The notes under the pieces are model-generated. The model did no database searches. It saw only the letters and a list, made by a program, of their open reading frames with translations, and had not been told where the DNA came from. Positions 1 to 8,547 of a DNA stretch of 64,000 bases are shown in pieces (the stretch's first letter is position 1; each line of letters starts with the position of its first letter). The stretch spans positions 1 to 64,000 of the forward strand of contig CANGJJ010000002.1 of assembly GCA_947454485.1 (NCBI GenBank), read 5' to 3'. The stretch is from Beijerinckiaceae bacterium (GTDB lineage: Bacteria > Pseudomonadota > Alphaproteobacteria > Rhizobiales > Beijerinckiaceae). Position numbers and translations under genes: made by a program.

Positions 1-67
1 CCAGGCCCATCTCAGCCTGCTTCAGGACAGCCACAATTTGCTCGGTCGAAAAACGCTTCTTCTTCAT
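1..67 (-). CDS. IS3-family transposase OrfA, N-terminal fragment
   Basis: The fragment starts at the ATG at 65-67 and runs leftward off the window; 22 codons are visible. The peptide begins MKKKRFSTEQIVAVLKQAE, the typical opening of the helix-turn-helix OrfA protein of IS3-family elements, which binds the terminal repeats and is normally completed by a frameshifted OrfB integrase. A GAGGAG ribosome binding site sits about 7 bases upstream of the ATG. Whether the rest of the element is intact cannot be seen. Confidence 0.75.
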   Translation of the reverse strand, partial: MKKKRFSTEQIVAVLKQAEMGL

Positions 68-147
68 AGCCGATCTCCTCTGTTCCAAGGGGAAAATCCG
101 CCAAAAAACTAACATTAAATCTGGACCATTTTGCCAATGTCACCTCA
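1..147 (-). mobile_element. IS3-family insertion sequence, end fragment
   Basis: The left edge cuts through an insertion sequence. It contains the start of an OrfA-type transposase on the minus strand. Upstream of that start, read on the minus strand, the sequence TGAGGTGAC...TGGTCCAG around 120-147 resembles the TGA..TGAC...TGGxC terminal inverted repeats of IS3-family elements. I therefore place the element's end near 147. The other end, the target duplication and most of the transposase lie outside the window, so the exact boundary is an estimate. Confidence 0.5.
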
Positions 148-475
148 CAGTGAAAAGCAACGCCTATGCATAGAAAAGCGCGAGCCAGAAAACTTGAAAG
201 CCTTGAATCTGGAAGCCACACTACGATTTTGCTCGCCTAAAACGCCGCTCGCATGGCATCAGCCATCATTGGCTGTGGGAGCCTACAACCAAGCTTTTAA
301 TTAAAAATCTGAATTTTATTTTTGACATCTGCTCGCTGGACTTCACGTCAAAACCACGCATTGCTGTGCTTGTCGCCACGCACTGAGTTGTTGGCTATTT
401 CCTGAAGCCCCCTGATCCGGGGCTTGTCTCAGTGAGGTGCCAAGATTTGCGCCTCCTTTGACACAGGAGATCGCC
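148..475. other. intergenic region before the recombinase module
   Basis: These 328 bases carry no convincing gene. The stretch around 295-325 is AT-rich and contains TTGACA (322-327), but no good -10 box lies 17 bases further on. A 7-bp stem AAGCCCC/GGGGCTT (405-425) precedes the module and could be a weak terminator or a leader hairpin, although no T-run follows. The ribosome binding site for the next gene is at about 464-470. Confidence 0.5.
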
Positions 476-1012
476 ATGAATTTCAAACTCACGACCACGC
501 AGTGCAACATGCTTTGTGTTGCTGCGCAACGAGAAGATCGCTGCATAGAATCCTCTCCAGATTTAAGAGGATCAGCTGCCCGCGCGATTGCAACCAAATT
601 GATTGAAGCGGGGCTTGCACGAGAAATTCGCGCAAAAGACGGCATGCGGGTTTGGCGCCATGACAAGGATGGGGATCGCAATTACAGCCTGAAACTAACC
701 GCATCAGGAATCAAGATTGGTTTGAGCAAAGCAGATGTAATCCAGTCATCTACAAATGTGCGCGCCAATTCCACATCGACCCCGCCCCGGGAATTCTCCA
801 AACTCTCGCAGGTGATGCTGATGCTCTCGCAAGAAGGAGGCAGCACGATTAAGGAAGTTTCCAAAGCGATGGGCTGGCTGCCACATACGACACGCGCGAC
901 TTTAACAGGCTTGCGCAAGCGGGGCATCCGGATCATCCGGCTGACTCGTGAAGGCGAGCGCGGTTCGTCTTACAGGATTGAACCATCGCCCGGGACGAGT
1001 ATGGCGGCTTAA
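476..1012 (+). CDS. DUF3489 domain-containing protein
   Basis: This is a 178-residue protein of unknown biochemical role. The C-terminal half (about residues 105-170) matches the DUF3489 pattern: S.KLSQVMLMLSQEGGSTI, then EVSKAMGWLPHTTRATLTGLRKRG. It reads as a winged-helix domain of the kind that acts on DNA. The N-terminal half (about 1-80) resembles a second small winged helix. The start at 476 follows AGGAGATCGCC; an upstream in-frame start at 437 lacks a ribosome binding site. It sits 4 bases ahead of the DUF2924 gene and is probably co-transcribed with the recombinase. A role in recombination directionality or regulation is inference from that context. Confidence 0.85.
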   Translation: MNFKLTTTQCNMLCVAAQREDRCIESSPDLRGSAARAIATKLIEAGLAREIRAKDGMRVWRHDKDGDRNYSLKLTASGIKIGLSKADVIQSSTNVRANSTSTPPREFSKLSQVMLMLSQEGGSTIKEVSKAMGWLPHTTRATLTGLRKRGIRIIRLTREGERGSSYRIEPSPGTSMAA

Positions 1013-1016
1013 GGCC

Positions 1017-1532
1017 ATGGCTCGTTTGATGCCAGCATGCAAAGAAATCGGGCATGCAGCTACTGCCCGATATTCGGGGCTTCCGCAGAAACACAATCAA
1101 TCCCCCCAAATTGCAGAACGGCTTGAAGCGCTGCAATCGATGGGCCTGATCGCGCTGCGTGAAGAATGGCGCAAACTGAAAGGCTCCGAGCCACCGCGCC
1201 TCAGTCGCGACCTGATGCTGCGGGCGGTCGCCCATGCCCTGCAGATGCAGGCTTTCGGAGAGCTACCACCCAGCACCATCAAAAAGCTTGGGGCCTCAAT
1301 TGGAGAGGTCGGGGAAGTGATACCCCCGGCCGAACAGTACCGACGCGATCTTTCTGCCGGAGCGCGTCTTGTCCGCGAATGGCATGGGCGTACTCACAGC
1401 GTCGAGGTCTTGAGGCAAGGCTTCCTGTTCGAAGGCAAGGTTTACCGATCGCTTTCGGAGATCGCCCGTCGCATCACGGGCTCGCATTGGTCGGGGCCCC
1501 GCTTCTTCGGCCTTACAGGAAAGAGAAGGTGA
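1017..1532 (+). CDS. DUF2924 domain-containing protein
   Basis: This is a 171-residue protein. The diagnostic part is MGLIALREEWRKLKGSEPPR followed by LSRDLMLRAVAHALQ, and near the C-terminus V.RQGFLFEGKVYRSLSEIAR, GSHWSGPRFFGL. These are the conserved blocks of DUF2924, a family almost always encoded immediately upstream of a serine recombinase. The C-terminal block resembles the RAMA-like modules thought to bind DNA. The ATG at 1017 is 4 bases after the DUF3489 stop; 1029 is an alternative. The last codons overlap a possible GTG start of the recombinase (GTGA at 1529-1532). No experimental function is known to me; a recombination accessory protein is the natural guess. Confidence 0.85.
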   Translation: MARLMPACKEIGHAATARYSGLPQKHNQSPQIAERLEALQSMGLIALREEWRKLKGSEPPRLSRDLMLRAVAHALQMQAFGELPPSTIKKLGASIGEVGEVIPPAEQYRRDLSAGARLVREWHGRTHSVEVLRQGFLFEGKVYRSLSEIARRITGSHWSGPRFFGLTGKRR

Positions 1533-1540
1533 GTACCTCT

Positions 1541-3262
1541 ATGTCGACGTCTACTCCCCGCCGCAAAATCCGCTGCGCGATCTACACCCGCAAATCCTCC
1601 GAAGAAGGGCTTGAACAGGAGTTCAATTCCCTGGACGCCCAGCGGGAAGCCTGTGAGGCCTATATCAAGAGCCAGAAACATGAAGGGTGGATTGTCATTC
1701 CGACCCTTTATGACGATCCGGCCTACTCGGGGGGCAATATGGATCGCCCTGCCCTGAAACGGCTCCTCACCGATATAGATGCAGGCCTCATCGACACGGT
1801 CGTCGTCTACAAGGTCGATCGCCTGACCCGCGCCCTGGCCGACTTTGCCAAGATCGTTGAGGCCTTCGATGGGCAAGGGGTCTCATTCGTCTCGGTCACC
1901 CAGGCTTTCAATACGACGACCAGCATGGGGCGGTTGACGCTCAATGTGCTGCTCTCTTTTGCTCAATTCGAAAGGGAGGTCACGGGCGAGCGTATCCGCG
2001 ACAAGATCGCCGCTTCCAAGAAGAAGGGCATGTGGATGGGCGGTCTGCCGCCTCTGGGCTTTGACGTTCATGACCGGAAGCTGGTTGTGAATGAAATGGA
2101 GGCCGAAACCGTCCGCCACATATTCGGGCGCTATTGCGCCCTCGGATCGGTCCGCGAACTCCAGAACGAACTGGAGATTGGAAAAATCTTCAGCAAATCG
2201 AGAATGACCTCAGGCGGTAATAACTACGGGGGGAAACCGTTCTCGCGAGGCGCTCTCTACCAGCTCTTGCAAAACAAAATTTACATTGGTCTGACAACCC
2301 ATCGGGGCGAGGCCTATCGGGGAGAGCATCCGGCTATTCTCGATCATGATCTCTGGGACAAGACCCAAGAGCTTCTGGATTCCAATCGGGTCGGTCGGCG
2401 CGCCCTTGAAAAGAATGCCTCAAAAAGACTGACCGGTATCGTCTTTGATGCGTCGGGCGAGGCCATGACCCCATCACATGCAAGTAAGAAGGGGATCCGC
2501 TATCGCTATTACATCTCGAAATCACTGACCAAGAATTGCAAAGACGAGCACCCTGAAGCACAGCGCATTCCAGCAATCCTGCTCGAAGACTTGGTAATAA
2601 AACGCATCAAAAATTTTTTGAAAGACCCGAAGGGTCTGTCCCATGACCTACCCAAAGCATATCAAAGCGCTGCTTTCCAATTGCATTTGGATGAGAGCTC
2701 GGAAGAGCTACTTATCAAACTGGAACAAAACATAACTACATGCTGGAGCGATGTGATCCTGAATTTCCTGACGCGTGTCCAGATCCATCGTGACCGCATC
2801 GAGATGCAATTGAACAGCCATTCATTTGCTGAGGCCATCTTCGGCAATAAAGCTGCCTTGGTAAGTGATGACGATGATTCGGAAGACGACGAGATTACAC
2901 TTACCATCAGCGCAACGTTGAAACGGACAGGCAAAGAATTGAGGTTCGTCATCCCCGGAGCGGCAGATCAGGCAACGCCCGACCAATCTCTGATCCGGCT
3001 GCTGCAACGCGCGCATGCTCTTCAATTGGCAATCGAACAATCTGGAAGCGCTTCGATTGAAGAAATCGCGTCATCACAAAATATGACGCCCTCTTATGCG
3101 ACGCGGCTGATGCGTCTCAATTATCTGGCGCCCGATATCATCAGCGACATCTTTGACGGGCGGCAACCCGCCGAGCTCTCAGCCAACAAGCTGGTGAAGG
3201 ATACTCGCTATCCACTTGGCTGGCATGAGCAGCGCATCGCGCTCGGATTTGCGCAGGCCTGA
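1541..3262 (+). CDS. large serine recombinase (resolvase/invertase family integrase)
   Basis: This 573-residue site-specific recombinase has an N-terminal resolvase catalytic domain (about 8-155) with CAIYTRKSSEEG, where the catalytic serine follows the arginine. VYKVDRLTRALADF and QFEREVTGERIRDKIAASK also belong to that domain. A 'recombinase' DNA-binding domain follows (about 165-270). The next segment, LTGIVFDASGEAMTPSH...YRYYISK, aligns with the zinc-ribbon of such integrases but has no zinc cysteines. The C-terminal part holds an acidic stretch and a helix-turn-helix-like segment (SIEEIASSQNMTPSYATRLMR within it). The ATG at 1541 has AGAAGG upstream; a GTG at 1529, overlapping the DUF2924 stop, is an alternative. 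It probably catalyses integration or excision of its own element. Confidence 0.9.
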   Translation: MSTSTPRRKIRCAIYTRKSSEEGLEQEFNSLDAQREACEAYIKSQKHEGWIVIPTLYDDPAYSGGNMDRPALKRLLTDIDAGLIDTVVVYKVDRLTRALADFAKIVEAFDGQGVSFVSVTQAFNTTTSMGRLTLNVLLSFAQFEREVTGERIRDKIAASKKKGMWMGGLPPLGFDVHDRKLVVNEMEAETVRHIFGRYCALGSVRELQNELEIGKIFSKSRMTSGGNNYGGKPFSRGALYQLLQNKIYIGLTTHRGEAYRGEHPAILDHDLWDKTQELLDSNRVGRRALEKNASKRLTGIVFDASGEAMTPSHASKKGIRYRYYISKSLTKNCKDEHPEAQRIPAILLEDLVIKRIKNFLKDPKGLSHDLPKAYQSAAFQLHLDESSEELLIKLEQNITTCWSDVILNFLTRVQIHRDRIEMQLNSHSFAEAIFGNKAALVSDDDDSEDDEITLTISATLKRTGKELRFVIPGAADQATPDQSLIRLLQRAHALQLAIEQSGSASIEEIASSQNMTPSYATRLMRLNYLAPDIISDIFDGRQPAELSANKLVKDTRYPLGWHEQRIALGFAQA

Positions 3263-3541
3263 ATCCATCAAATCAGATTTGTGCGCTTAAGCTTGCACGG
3301 TCGTGCCGTACCGGAACTGTAAAAAACTCACGAAAAGTCGCGACTGCCTAGCGGGCAGGCAGAGACTTCCGTACTGCCGAAAACAACAACTGAGAAACAG
3401 GGACCAAATTGACCTGAAAACAGGCCTAGGAGCGTCTCTGCAGGGAGGGCAAAAGAAGCGCCGCTCGCAAGCCACTGAAACCACCCGCACAAGTCTTGCG
3501 CGGCAAGGCCAAAGCCGGACTGGGGTTCAGAGATGAAAGAC
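3263..3541. other. noncoding tail between recombinase and tRNA-Ser
   Basis: These 279 bases contain no credible gene. The segment lies between the recombinase stop and the 3' end of tRNA-Ser(CGA), so it is where an attachment site of the element would be expected. I see no long direct repeat of the tRNA 3' end inside the window. Confidence 0.4.
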
Positions 3542-3631
3542 TGGCGGAGAGGGAGGGATTCGAACCCCCGGTACGGTTGCCCGTACTTCGCATTTCGAGT
3601 GCGACGCATTCGACCACTCTGCCACCTCTCC
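3542..3631 (-). tRNA. tRNA-Ser (CGA anticodon)
   Basis: Read on the minus strand, this is a 90-base class II tRNA starting GGAGAGGTGGCAGAGTGG. The acceptor stem GGAGAGG pairs with CCTCTCC. The anticodon loop CTCGAAA gives anticodon CGA (codon UCG). There is a long variable arm, and the T-arm contains GGTTCGAATCC. CCA is encoded at 3542-3544. The 3' end faces the serine recombinase module. Confidence 0.95.
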
Positions 3632-3773
3632 GCAGACGGGGCGCCGAGGCGAACCGTTGGTCGAGGCGGGCCTGTAGCATGATGGCGGGGCCGCTTCAAG
3701 CGCGGGTCCACAATCTGCCATTGACGCCCGCGCTCAGCTGCTGTTTACATCCCCCCGCACCGGCTGCGCCGGA

Positions 3774-3858
3774 GCCCCTGTGGCGGAATTGGTAGACGCG
3801 CTCGACTCAAAATCGAGTTCCGCAAGGAGTGCTGGTTCGATTCCGGCCAGGGGCACCA
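3774..3858 (+). tRNA. tRNA-Leu (CAA anticodon)
   Basis: This is an 85-base class II tRNA starting GCCCCTGTGGCGGAATTGG. The acceptor stem GCCCCTG pairs with CAGGGGC. The anticodon loop CTCAAAA gives CAA (codon UUG). The variable arm is long, the T-arm contains GGTTCGATTCC, and the CCA end is encoded at 3856-3858. It lies 142 bases from tRNA-Ser, on the opposite strand. Confidence 0.95.
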
Positions 3859-3903
3859 TTTTCCTCAAGAGCTTTGCCGCTGCCTGCGGCGCTCTCGAGC
3901 TCC

Positions 3904-4431
3904 TCAGGGGCGCAGGATGGGGCCAAACACCTCGACCACCTTTTCATAGACCGGCCGTTTGAACGGAATGATCAGCTCGGTCAGATTCTCCATGGGCTCC
4001 CAGCGCCAGGCGTCAAATTCGGGCCGATGCGCGCCCTCTGCGGGCTCATGAATGTTGATCTCGCTCTCATCGCCCTCAAAGCGCAGCGCAAACCATTTCT
4101 GCGTCTGGCCCTTGTAGCGGCCCCGCCACGCCTCTTTGGCGACATCCATCGGCAGATCATAGTGATACCAATCGGGCGCCTCAGCGATCAGCGAGACGCT
4201 GCGCACATTGGTCTCCTCATAGAGTTCGCGCAGACAGGCGACATAGGGGTCCTCGCCCGCATCAATGCCGCCTTGGGGCATCTGCCACTCATGGGTGGCA
4301 TCCACATGCTCACGCAGGGCCTTGTTGCGGCGCCGACCGATGAAGACCAGCCCGGCGCGATTGACCAGCATGACGCCTACGCAGGGCCGATAGATGGGCG
4401 CACTTGTGGAGGCTTTCATCGTGGATCCCAT
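3904..4431 (-). CDS. rppH: RNA pyrophosphohydrolase RppH (Nudix hydrolase)
   Basis: RppH removes pyrophosphate from 5'-triphosphorylated RNA, which licenses decay by 5'-end-dependent RNases. The 175-residue protein has the [11 protein letters not shown] opening typical of the family. A complete Nudix box (about 54-76) reads [20 protein letters not shown] with the REL.EE metal-binding core, and WQMPQGG precedes it. FALRF.G and WRWEPMENL near the end are also family features. It is the last gene of the minus-strand envelope/RNA block: the ATG at 4431 comes 4 bases after the upstream gene's stop, suggesting translational coupling. An internal ATG at 4419 is an equally possible start. Confidence 0.93.
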   Translation of the reverse strand: MGSTMKASTSAPIYRPCVGVMLVNRAGLVFIGRRRNKALREHVDATHEWQMPQGGIDAGEDPYVACLRELYEETNVRSVSLIAEAPDWYHYDLPMDVAKEAWRGRYKGQTQKWFALRFEGDESEINIHEPAEGAHRPEFDAWRWEPMENLTELIIPFKRPVYEKVVEVFGPILRP

Positions 4432-4435
4432 TCGC

Positions 4436-5680
4436 TCAGGGCGACAGATTGGCTGCCGCCACACCAGACCGCGCCAGCGCACTGTAAGGCACCAGCATCA
4501 ATCCCCTCTTTTCTAGACCTTGAGCAAATCGCGCAATGGGGTCGATGGCCAAAGGCAGGCCTTGGGCAAAACCGATGGCGCTGCCCTTGGACCGTGCAAT
4601 AGCCTCCAGCCGCCCCAGAGCCGCCTGTACGGCCTCTGGCGTGGGCGTGAGGTCAAGCACCACATCAACCTTGCCAAAGCCCACCCCAGCGGCTCCTGCG
4701 ACCTGCATGGCCCTGCTCTGGGCTGCTGTGCTGTCGTCGAGATAAAGCAGGCCACGTTTGGTCAACTCGCGCATGACGGGGGCAAGATCAGCCTCGCGGG
4801 CGGCGAATTTCGCGCCCAGAAAATTCGCAATGCCGACATAGCCTGTAATGCGCGACATGAACCAATGCAGGCCATCAAGATTTGCACCCGCCTCAGCCCC
4901 GGCCATAAGCGTATAGGGACCGGGAATATCAGCCTTCTCATAGGGCTCCATCGGCACTTGCAACAGAATTTCATGGCCGTTTTCGCGCGCGGCCTGCGCC
5001 AAAGTCGCAAGCTCCCCCCCATAGGGCGCAAAGCCCAGTGTGACTTCGCCCGGCAGCTGCGCAATCGCGCTGCGCGTACCAACCGCATTGAGCCCCATGC
5101 TTCCCACCACAATGGCGATGCGCGGCGCATTGACGCGCAAGGACGGGCTCGAGACCACCGGACGCGCATAAATGTCCGAGGGTCGCGACCCGTCAGCCGC
5201 CATTTTCGGCAAAGGCCCGTGCTTGCCCTTTTCGACCAAGCGCTGATCAGGGGCAGGCGTCAGCTGCAAATGAACCGGGGGCTGCGGCACCTGAATGACA
5301 AGCGCGCCCGCTGGGGTCGTGCTGCGGCTCACCTGGCTTGTCTGGGCAGGCCCGCCTGTGCGCACATCAAGCGCCATCATGGAGGGAACTTCGATGGGCG
5401 CAGGCAACGCCTGCGCATTCGCGGGGGCCTGTGTTGCAGGGCGTACCGATGCAGCCTGCTGGGCGGGAACTGAGGCAGGGGCTGGGGCCAGCGGCTCAAT
5501 CAAGGCCTGCGCGATGGGCCGCCCACCCGTGCCGTCATCGGTGATGACCGAAAAAGCGACGAGCCCCACGACCAAAAAGCCAAGTCCGCCCAGAGCGATA
5601 GATCCCCACGGCCCCGACGCAGTCGAGGTCTGCGAATCTGGGGGCTCAAGACCCAACGGATCGTGGAGATTATTTTTCAT
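4436..5680 (-). CDS. divergent polysaccharide deacetylase family protein (YibQ-like)
   Basis: This is a 414-residue, probably inner-membrane-anchored periplasmic protein. Residues 1-25 are cytoplasmic and about 26-48 form one transmembrane segment. A Pro/Ala-rich linker spans about 55-190. The C-terminal domain (about 195-405) is the divergent polysaccharide deacetylase fold (PF04748): [49 protein letters not shown]. The aspartate pair that binds metal in classical NodB deacetylases is replaced by G-S, as is common in alphaproteobacterial members, so catalysis is doubtful. E. coli places yibQ after envC; here it follows ctpA, which supports a role in cell-wall remodelling. A terminator separates it from ctpA, so it probably has its own promoter. 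Confidence 0.88.
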   Translation of the reverse strand: MKNNLHDPLGLEPPDSQTSTASGPWGSIALGGLGFLVVGLVAFSVITDDGTGGRPIAQALIEPLAPAPASVPAQQAASVRPATQAPANAQALPAPIEVPSMMALDVRTGGPAQTSQVSRSTTPAGALVIQVPQPPVHLQLTPAPDQRLVEKGKHGPLPKMAADGSRPSDIYARPVVSSPSLRVNAPRIAIVVGSMGLNAVGTRSAIAQLPGEVTLGFAPYGGELATLAQAARENGHEILLQVPMEPYEKADIPGPYTLMAGAEAGANLDGLHWFMSRITGYVGIANFLGAKFAAREADLAPVMRELTKRGLLYLDDSTAAQSRAMQVAGAAGVGFGKVDVVLDLTPTPEAVQAALGRLEAIARSKGSAIGFAQGLPLAIDPIARFAQGLEKRGLMLVPYSALARSGVAAANLSP

Positions 5681-5712
5681 AAAAGAATTGCCCGAAAAAT
5701 AGCGGGCCGAAT

Positions 5713-5753
5713 CAAAAAGCCCGGCGCGTCATTTTTAAGCGACGCACCGGGCT
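5713..5753 (-). terminator. rho-independent terminator of the envC-like/ctpA unit
   Basis: On the minus strand a GC-rich stem (AGCCCGGTGCGTC pairing with GACGCGCCGGGCT, one mismatch) closes over a short AT-rich loop. A TTTTT run follows immediately at 5714-5718. It lies about 60 bases after the ctpA stop codon and before the deacetylase-like gene. Confidence 0.85.
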
Positions 5754-5816
5754 CGTATAGTAGATTAACTATTAAATTACAGTTTTTTCATTCATAGAGA
5801 GGATCCGTCCCACTGA

Positions 5817-7184
5817 TTATTTCGCGGGAGCTGCCTCAGCAGGCTTGGCGTCAGCAGGCTTGGGGTCAGCAGGTTTCGCCTCGACCGGCTTGGGATCTGC
5901 CTCGGCTTTGCGATTGCCGCGCAGAATATCCATCGCCGCGATCAGCTGCTTGTCCTTGGCCGCATCCGGCGGGACATAGGCCTGCGAGCCACCCTTTTCA
6001 TCTTCACCATTCTTGAGATGGCCCTTCAAAGCCGCCTCGCCCTTGGTCTCATCGCGGCCCTTCAACTCATCGGGCACGTCCTGAAGAATCTGGATGTCAG
6101 GATCAATACCCTTGGCCTGAATCGAACGGCCAGACGGCGTGTAGTAACGCGCCGTCGTCAGACGCAGCGCGCCCGAGCCTGAACCCAGCGGGATGATGGT
6201 TTGCACCGAACCCTTACCGAAAGAGCGCGTACCAAGAATCGTGGCGCGCTTGTGATCTTGCAGAGCGCCCGCAACGATCTCAGAGGCAGAAGCCGAACCA
6301 CCATTGATCAGCACGACAACGGGCTTGCCCTTCGACAAATCACCGGGGCGCGCATTGTAGCGCTGCGCCTGATCAGCATTGCGGCCACGGGTTGACACGA
6401 TCTCACCGCGATCCAGGAAGGCATTGGAGACCGACACCGACTGATCGAGCAAACCACCGGGATTGTTGCGCAGATCGAGGATGTAACCCTTCAGCTGAGC
6501 ACCGGGCATATCTTGCTGGAATTTTGCCAGAGCCTGCTTCACGCCATCAAAAGTCTGTTCGGTGAACTGGGTGATGCGGATATAGCCGATATCATTGCCT
6601 TCCTGACGCCAGCGCACAGACCGGATCTGAATGACAGCGCGCGTCAGTTTGATCTCGCGCGGCTCACGCGCCGTGCCACGCAGCACCGTCAATTTGACGC
6701 TCGTATTCACCGGACCGCGCATCTTGTCGACAGCTTGGTTGAGCGTCAGACCCTGCACATTTTCATCATCAATCGCGCTGATGAGATCGCCCGCCATGAT
6801 GCCCGCGCGCGAGGCTGGTGTGTCATCAATCGGCGCGACAACTTTCACGAAGCCTTCTTCTTGCGTGACTTCGATACCAAGACCGCCAAACTCACCGCGC
6901 GTCTGCACTTGCATGTCGCGGAAGCTTTTGGCGTCCATATAGCTGGAATGAGGATCCAGCGAGGTGAGCATGCCATTGATGGCGGTCTCAACCAGTTTGC
7001 TATCATCCGGCTTCTCGACATAGTCGGAGCGGATTTTTTCAAACACATCGCCGAAGAGATTGAGGCTGCGATAAGTGTCAGACGCAGCCGCAGACGCGCC
7101 CGTCAGAAACGGGATTTGCGTCCCAATGAGTGCGGTCGAAGCACCCAGAGCGGCGCCGAACAGAATGAGGGAGACCTTGCGCAT
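5817..7184 (-). CDS. ctpA: carboxyl-terminal processing protease CtpA (S41 peptidase)
   Basis: This is a 455-residue periplasmic serine protease that trims or degrades proteins from their C-termini and, in proteobacteria, controls murein hydrolases. It has a signal peptide or anchor at 1-33 and a PDZ domain at about 95-175 (GEFGGLGIEV, PASRAGIMAGD). The S41 catalytic domain spans about 195-375, with the serine in NGGSASASE (Ser299) and the lysine in SFGKGSVQ (Lys324), 25 residues apart as expected. The tail from about 425 is a repeated Lys-Pro-Ala-Asp stretch with no known fold. The ATG overlaps the EnvC-like stop (TGATG), so the two are translationally coupled, fitting the known partnership of Ctp proteases with cell-wall hydrolase systems. 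Confidence 0.95.
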   Translation of the reverse strand: MRKVSLILFGAALGASTALIGTQIPFLTGASAAASDTYRSLNLFGDVFEKIRSDYVEKPDDSKLVETAINGMLTSLDPHSSYMDAKSFRDMQVQTRGEFGGLGIEVTQEEGFVKVVAPIDDTPASRAGIMAGDLISAIDDENVQGLTLNQAVDKMRGPVNTSVKLTVLRGTAREPREIKLTRAVIQIRSVRWRQEGNDIGYIRITQFTEQTFDGVKQALAKFQQDMPGAQLKGYILDLRNNPGGLLDQSVSVSNAFLDRGEIVSTRGRNADQAQRYNARPGDLSKGKPVVVLINGGSASASEIVAGALQDHKRATILGTRSFGKGSVQTIIPLGSGSGALRLTTARYYTPSGRSIQAKGIDPDIQILQDVPDELKGRDETKGEAALKGHLKNGEDEKGGSQAYVPPDAAKDKQLIAAMDILRGNRKAEADPKPVEAKPADPKPADAKPAEAAPAK

Positions 7185-8488
7185 CAGCCGCGAACCTTTT
7201 CCAACTCTGCTTTGGACCACCAGGGCGCAGGATCAATCGCTGCCCCGTCTTTTCGGAATTCAACATAGAGAACGGGCTGCGTTGCGCCAATAGCAATCGC
7301 AGCTGCCGTCTTGGCAGAACCATCGCCCATCACCGCAACTGGCTCTCCCGCCAGAACAAATTGGCCGACCTCGACATTGATCCTGTCCATGCCGGCAAGG
7401 ACAATATAGTAGCCCCCGCCTGCATTGACGATCAAGAGTTGCCCATAAGTGCGATAGGGGCCTGAAAAAGCGATCCAGCCATCTACTGGCGAGGCCACGA
7501 CCGAGCGTGGCCGTGTGGCAATCGACAGGCCACGCTCCGTGCCACCAAAGCCATCGGCCACACCAAAGCTTTTGAGCAAGCTTCCACTCACCGGCATGGG
7601 CAAGAGGCCACGCGCCTCAATGAATGGCACAGCTGGAGACAGGCGACCGGCATCTTTGAAGGGCGCACCGGGGCGACGCTGGGCATTGCGCAATGCCTCT
7701 TCCGAGCGCCGCGCCGCATCAGCGGCACGGCCAGCGGGCGACCCATCACTCTCCATCCGCGCGATCAGCTCTTTGAGATCAATGGCCTGACGCGCGAGAT
7801 CCTGCGCACGGCGCCGATCCTCATCAAGACCCTTCTCAGCATCGGCAAGGCCCTTTTGACGGGCTGCAACCAGACCTGCAATGCGCTCGCGCTCAAGACC
7901 CACGCCTGCCAGCTCGCGCCGCAATGCATCGCCTTCGCGCACAATGGCGCGCCGCGCCTCCACCAATTCAGCAAGGTCGGAGGCGAGAGCTTCTGTCTCC
8001 ACGCGCAATTCAGGCACAACAGCGCCCAGCAACATAGAGGTACGAATGGCCTCAAGCATATCTTGCGGGCGCACCAGAACAGCGGGCGGTGGTTTGCGGC
8101 CCATGCGCTGCAACGCCGCCAGAACATCAGCAATCGTGCCACGGCGACTTTCAAGCGAGCGGCCAATCGCCTCTTCGCTGGCGCGCGAAGCCTCCAGGCG
8201 TTTTTCAATCTCGCCCACGCGCTCTTCGCCGGCGCGGGCGCGGGCATTGGCTTCCACAAGGGCTGCATTCAACCGCGCGCGATCATTGCGCATGGCTTCA
8301 ATATCAGCCTCCATTTTGCGGCGTTGTTCATCGGCTGCGCGAATACCCTCTTCGAGCGCGCGCAATTCACTCTGGCGCGCATCAAGGGCCTTCTCACTCT
8401 CGCCGCTTTGGCCAAGCGCCGAGGGACCAGCGCCAAGGCTGGCGGCCAGAATCAGGGCTGCGAGGGATAGCTGCGATTTCACCAGCAC
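7184..8488 (-). CDS. EnvC-like murein hydrolase activator (degenerate M23 domain)
   Basis: This is a 434-residue exported protein with a signal peptide at 1-26. Long coiled coils occupy about 28-130 and 165-250, rich in E, R, A and heptad leucines. A C-terminal LytM/M23-type domain covers about 300-425 (ASPVDGWIAFSGPYRTYGQ, LLIVNAGGGYYIVLAGM). The zinc-binding histidines and aspartate of active M23 peptidases are absent: GLSIATRP stands where H.G.D is expected, and no HxH is present. This is the signature of EnvC-type proteins, which activate amidases instead of cutting murein. The order envC-ctpA is common in alphaproteobacteria. It precedes ctpA with overlapping stop and start. Confidence 0.9.
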   Translation of the reverse strand: MLVKSQLSLAALILAASLGAGPSALGQSGESEKALDARQSELRALEEGIRAADEQRRKMEADIEAMRNDRARLNAALVEANARARAGEERVGEIEKRLEASRASEEAIGRSLESRRGTIADVLAALQRMGRKPPPAVLVRPQDMLEAIRTSMLLGAVVPELRVETEALASDLAELVEARRAIVREGDALRRELAGVGLERERIAGLVAARQKGLADAEKGLDEDRRRAQDLARQAIDLKELIARMESDGSPAGRAADAARRSEEALRNAQRRPGAPFKDAGRLSPAVPFIEARGLLPMPVSGSLLKSFGVADGFGGTERGLSIATRPRSVVASPVDGWIAFSGPYRTYGQLLIVNAGGGYYIVLAGMDRINVEVGQFVLAGEPVAVMGDGSAKTAAAIAIGATQPVLYVEFRKDGAAIDPAPWWSKAELEKVRG

Positions 8489-8547
8489 TCCTTCATAGGC
8501 GAACAGCGCTCACACATCTGTACGAGTGTGGCAGCCGCGCGGCAAGC

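Larger units (their letters stand above)
476..3262 (+). mobile_element. DUF3489-DUF2924-serine recombinase module (putative integrative element end)
   Basis: Three co-directional genes (476-1012, 1017-1532, 1541-3262) are packed with 4- and 8-base gaps and read as one transcription unit. The same trio recurs in alphaproteobacterial genomes. The last gene is a large serine recombinase, so the set may be the recombination module of an integrative element or a remnant of one. It ends about 280 bases from the 3' end of tRNA-Ser(CGA), a common integration position. No matching att repeat is visible because the other end would lie left of the window. Confidence 0.45.

Noticed and set aside
322-350. 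Sigma-70 promoter (TTGACA at 322) for the recombinase module
   Set aside because: No acceptable -10 hexamer occurs at 16-18 bases spacing (ACGTCA is found).
1166-1540. In-frame N-terminal extension of the serine recombinase of about 125 residues
   Set aside because: It overlaps the DUF2924 gene in another frame, has arginine-rich non-conserved sequence, and the recombinase domain begins right after the ATG at 1541 with its own ribosome binding site.
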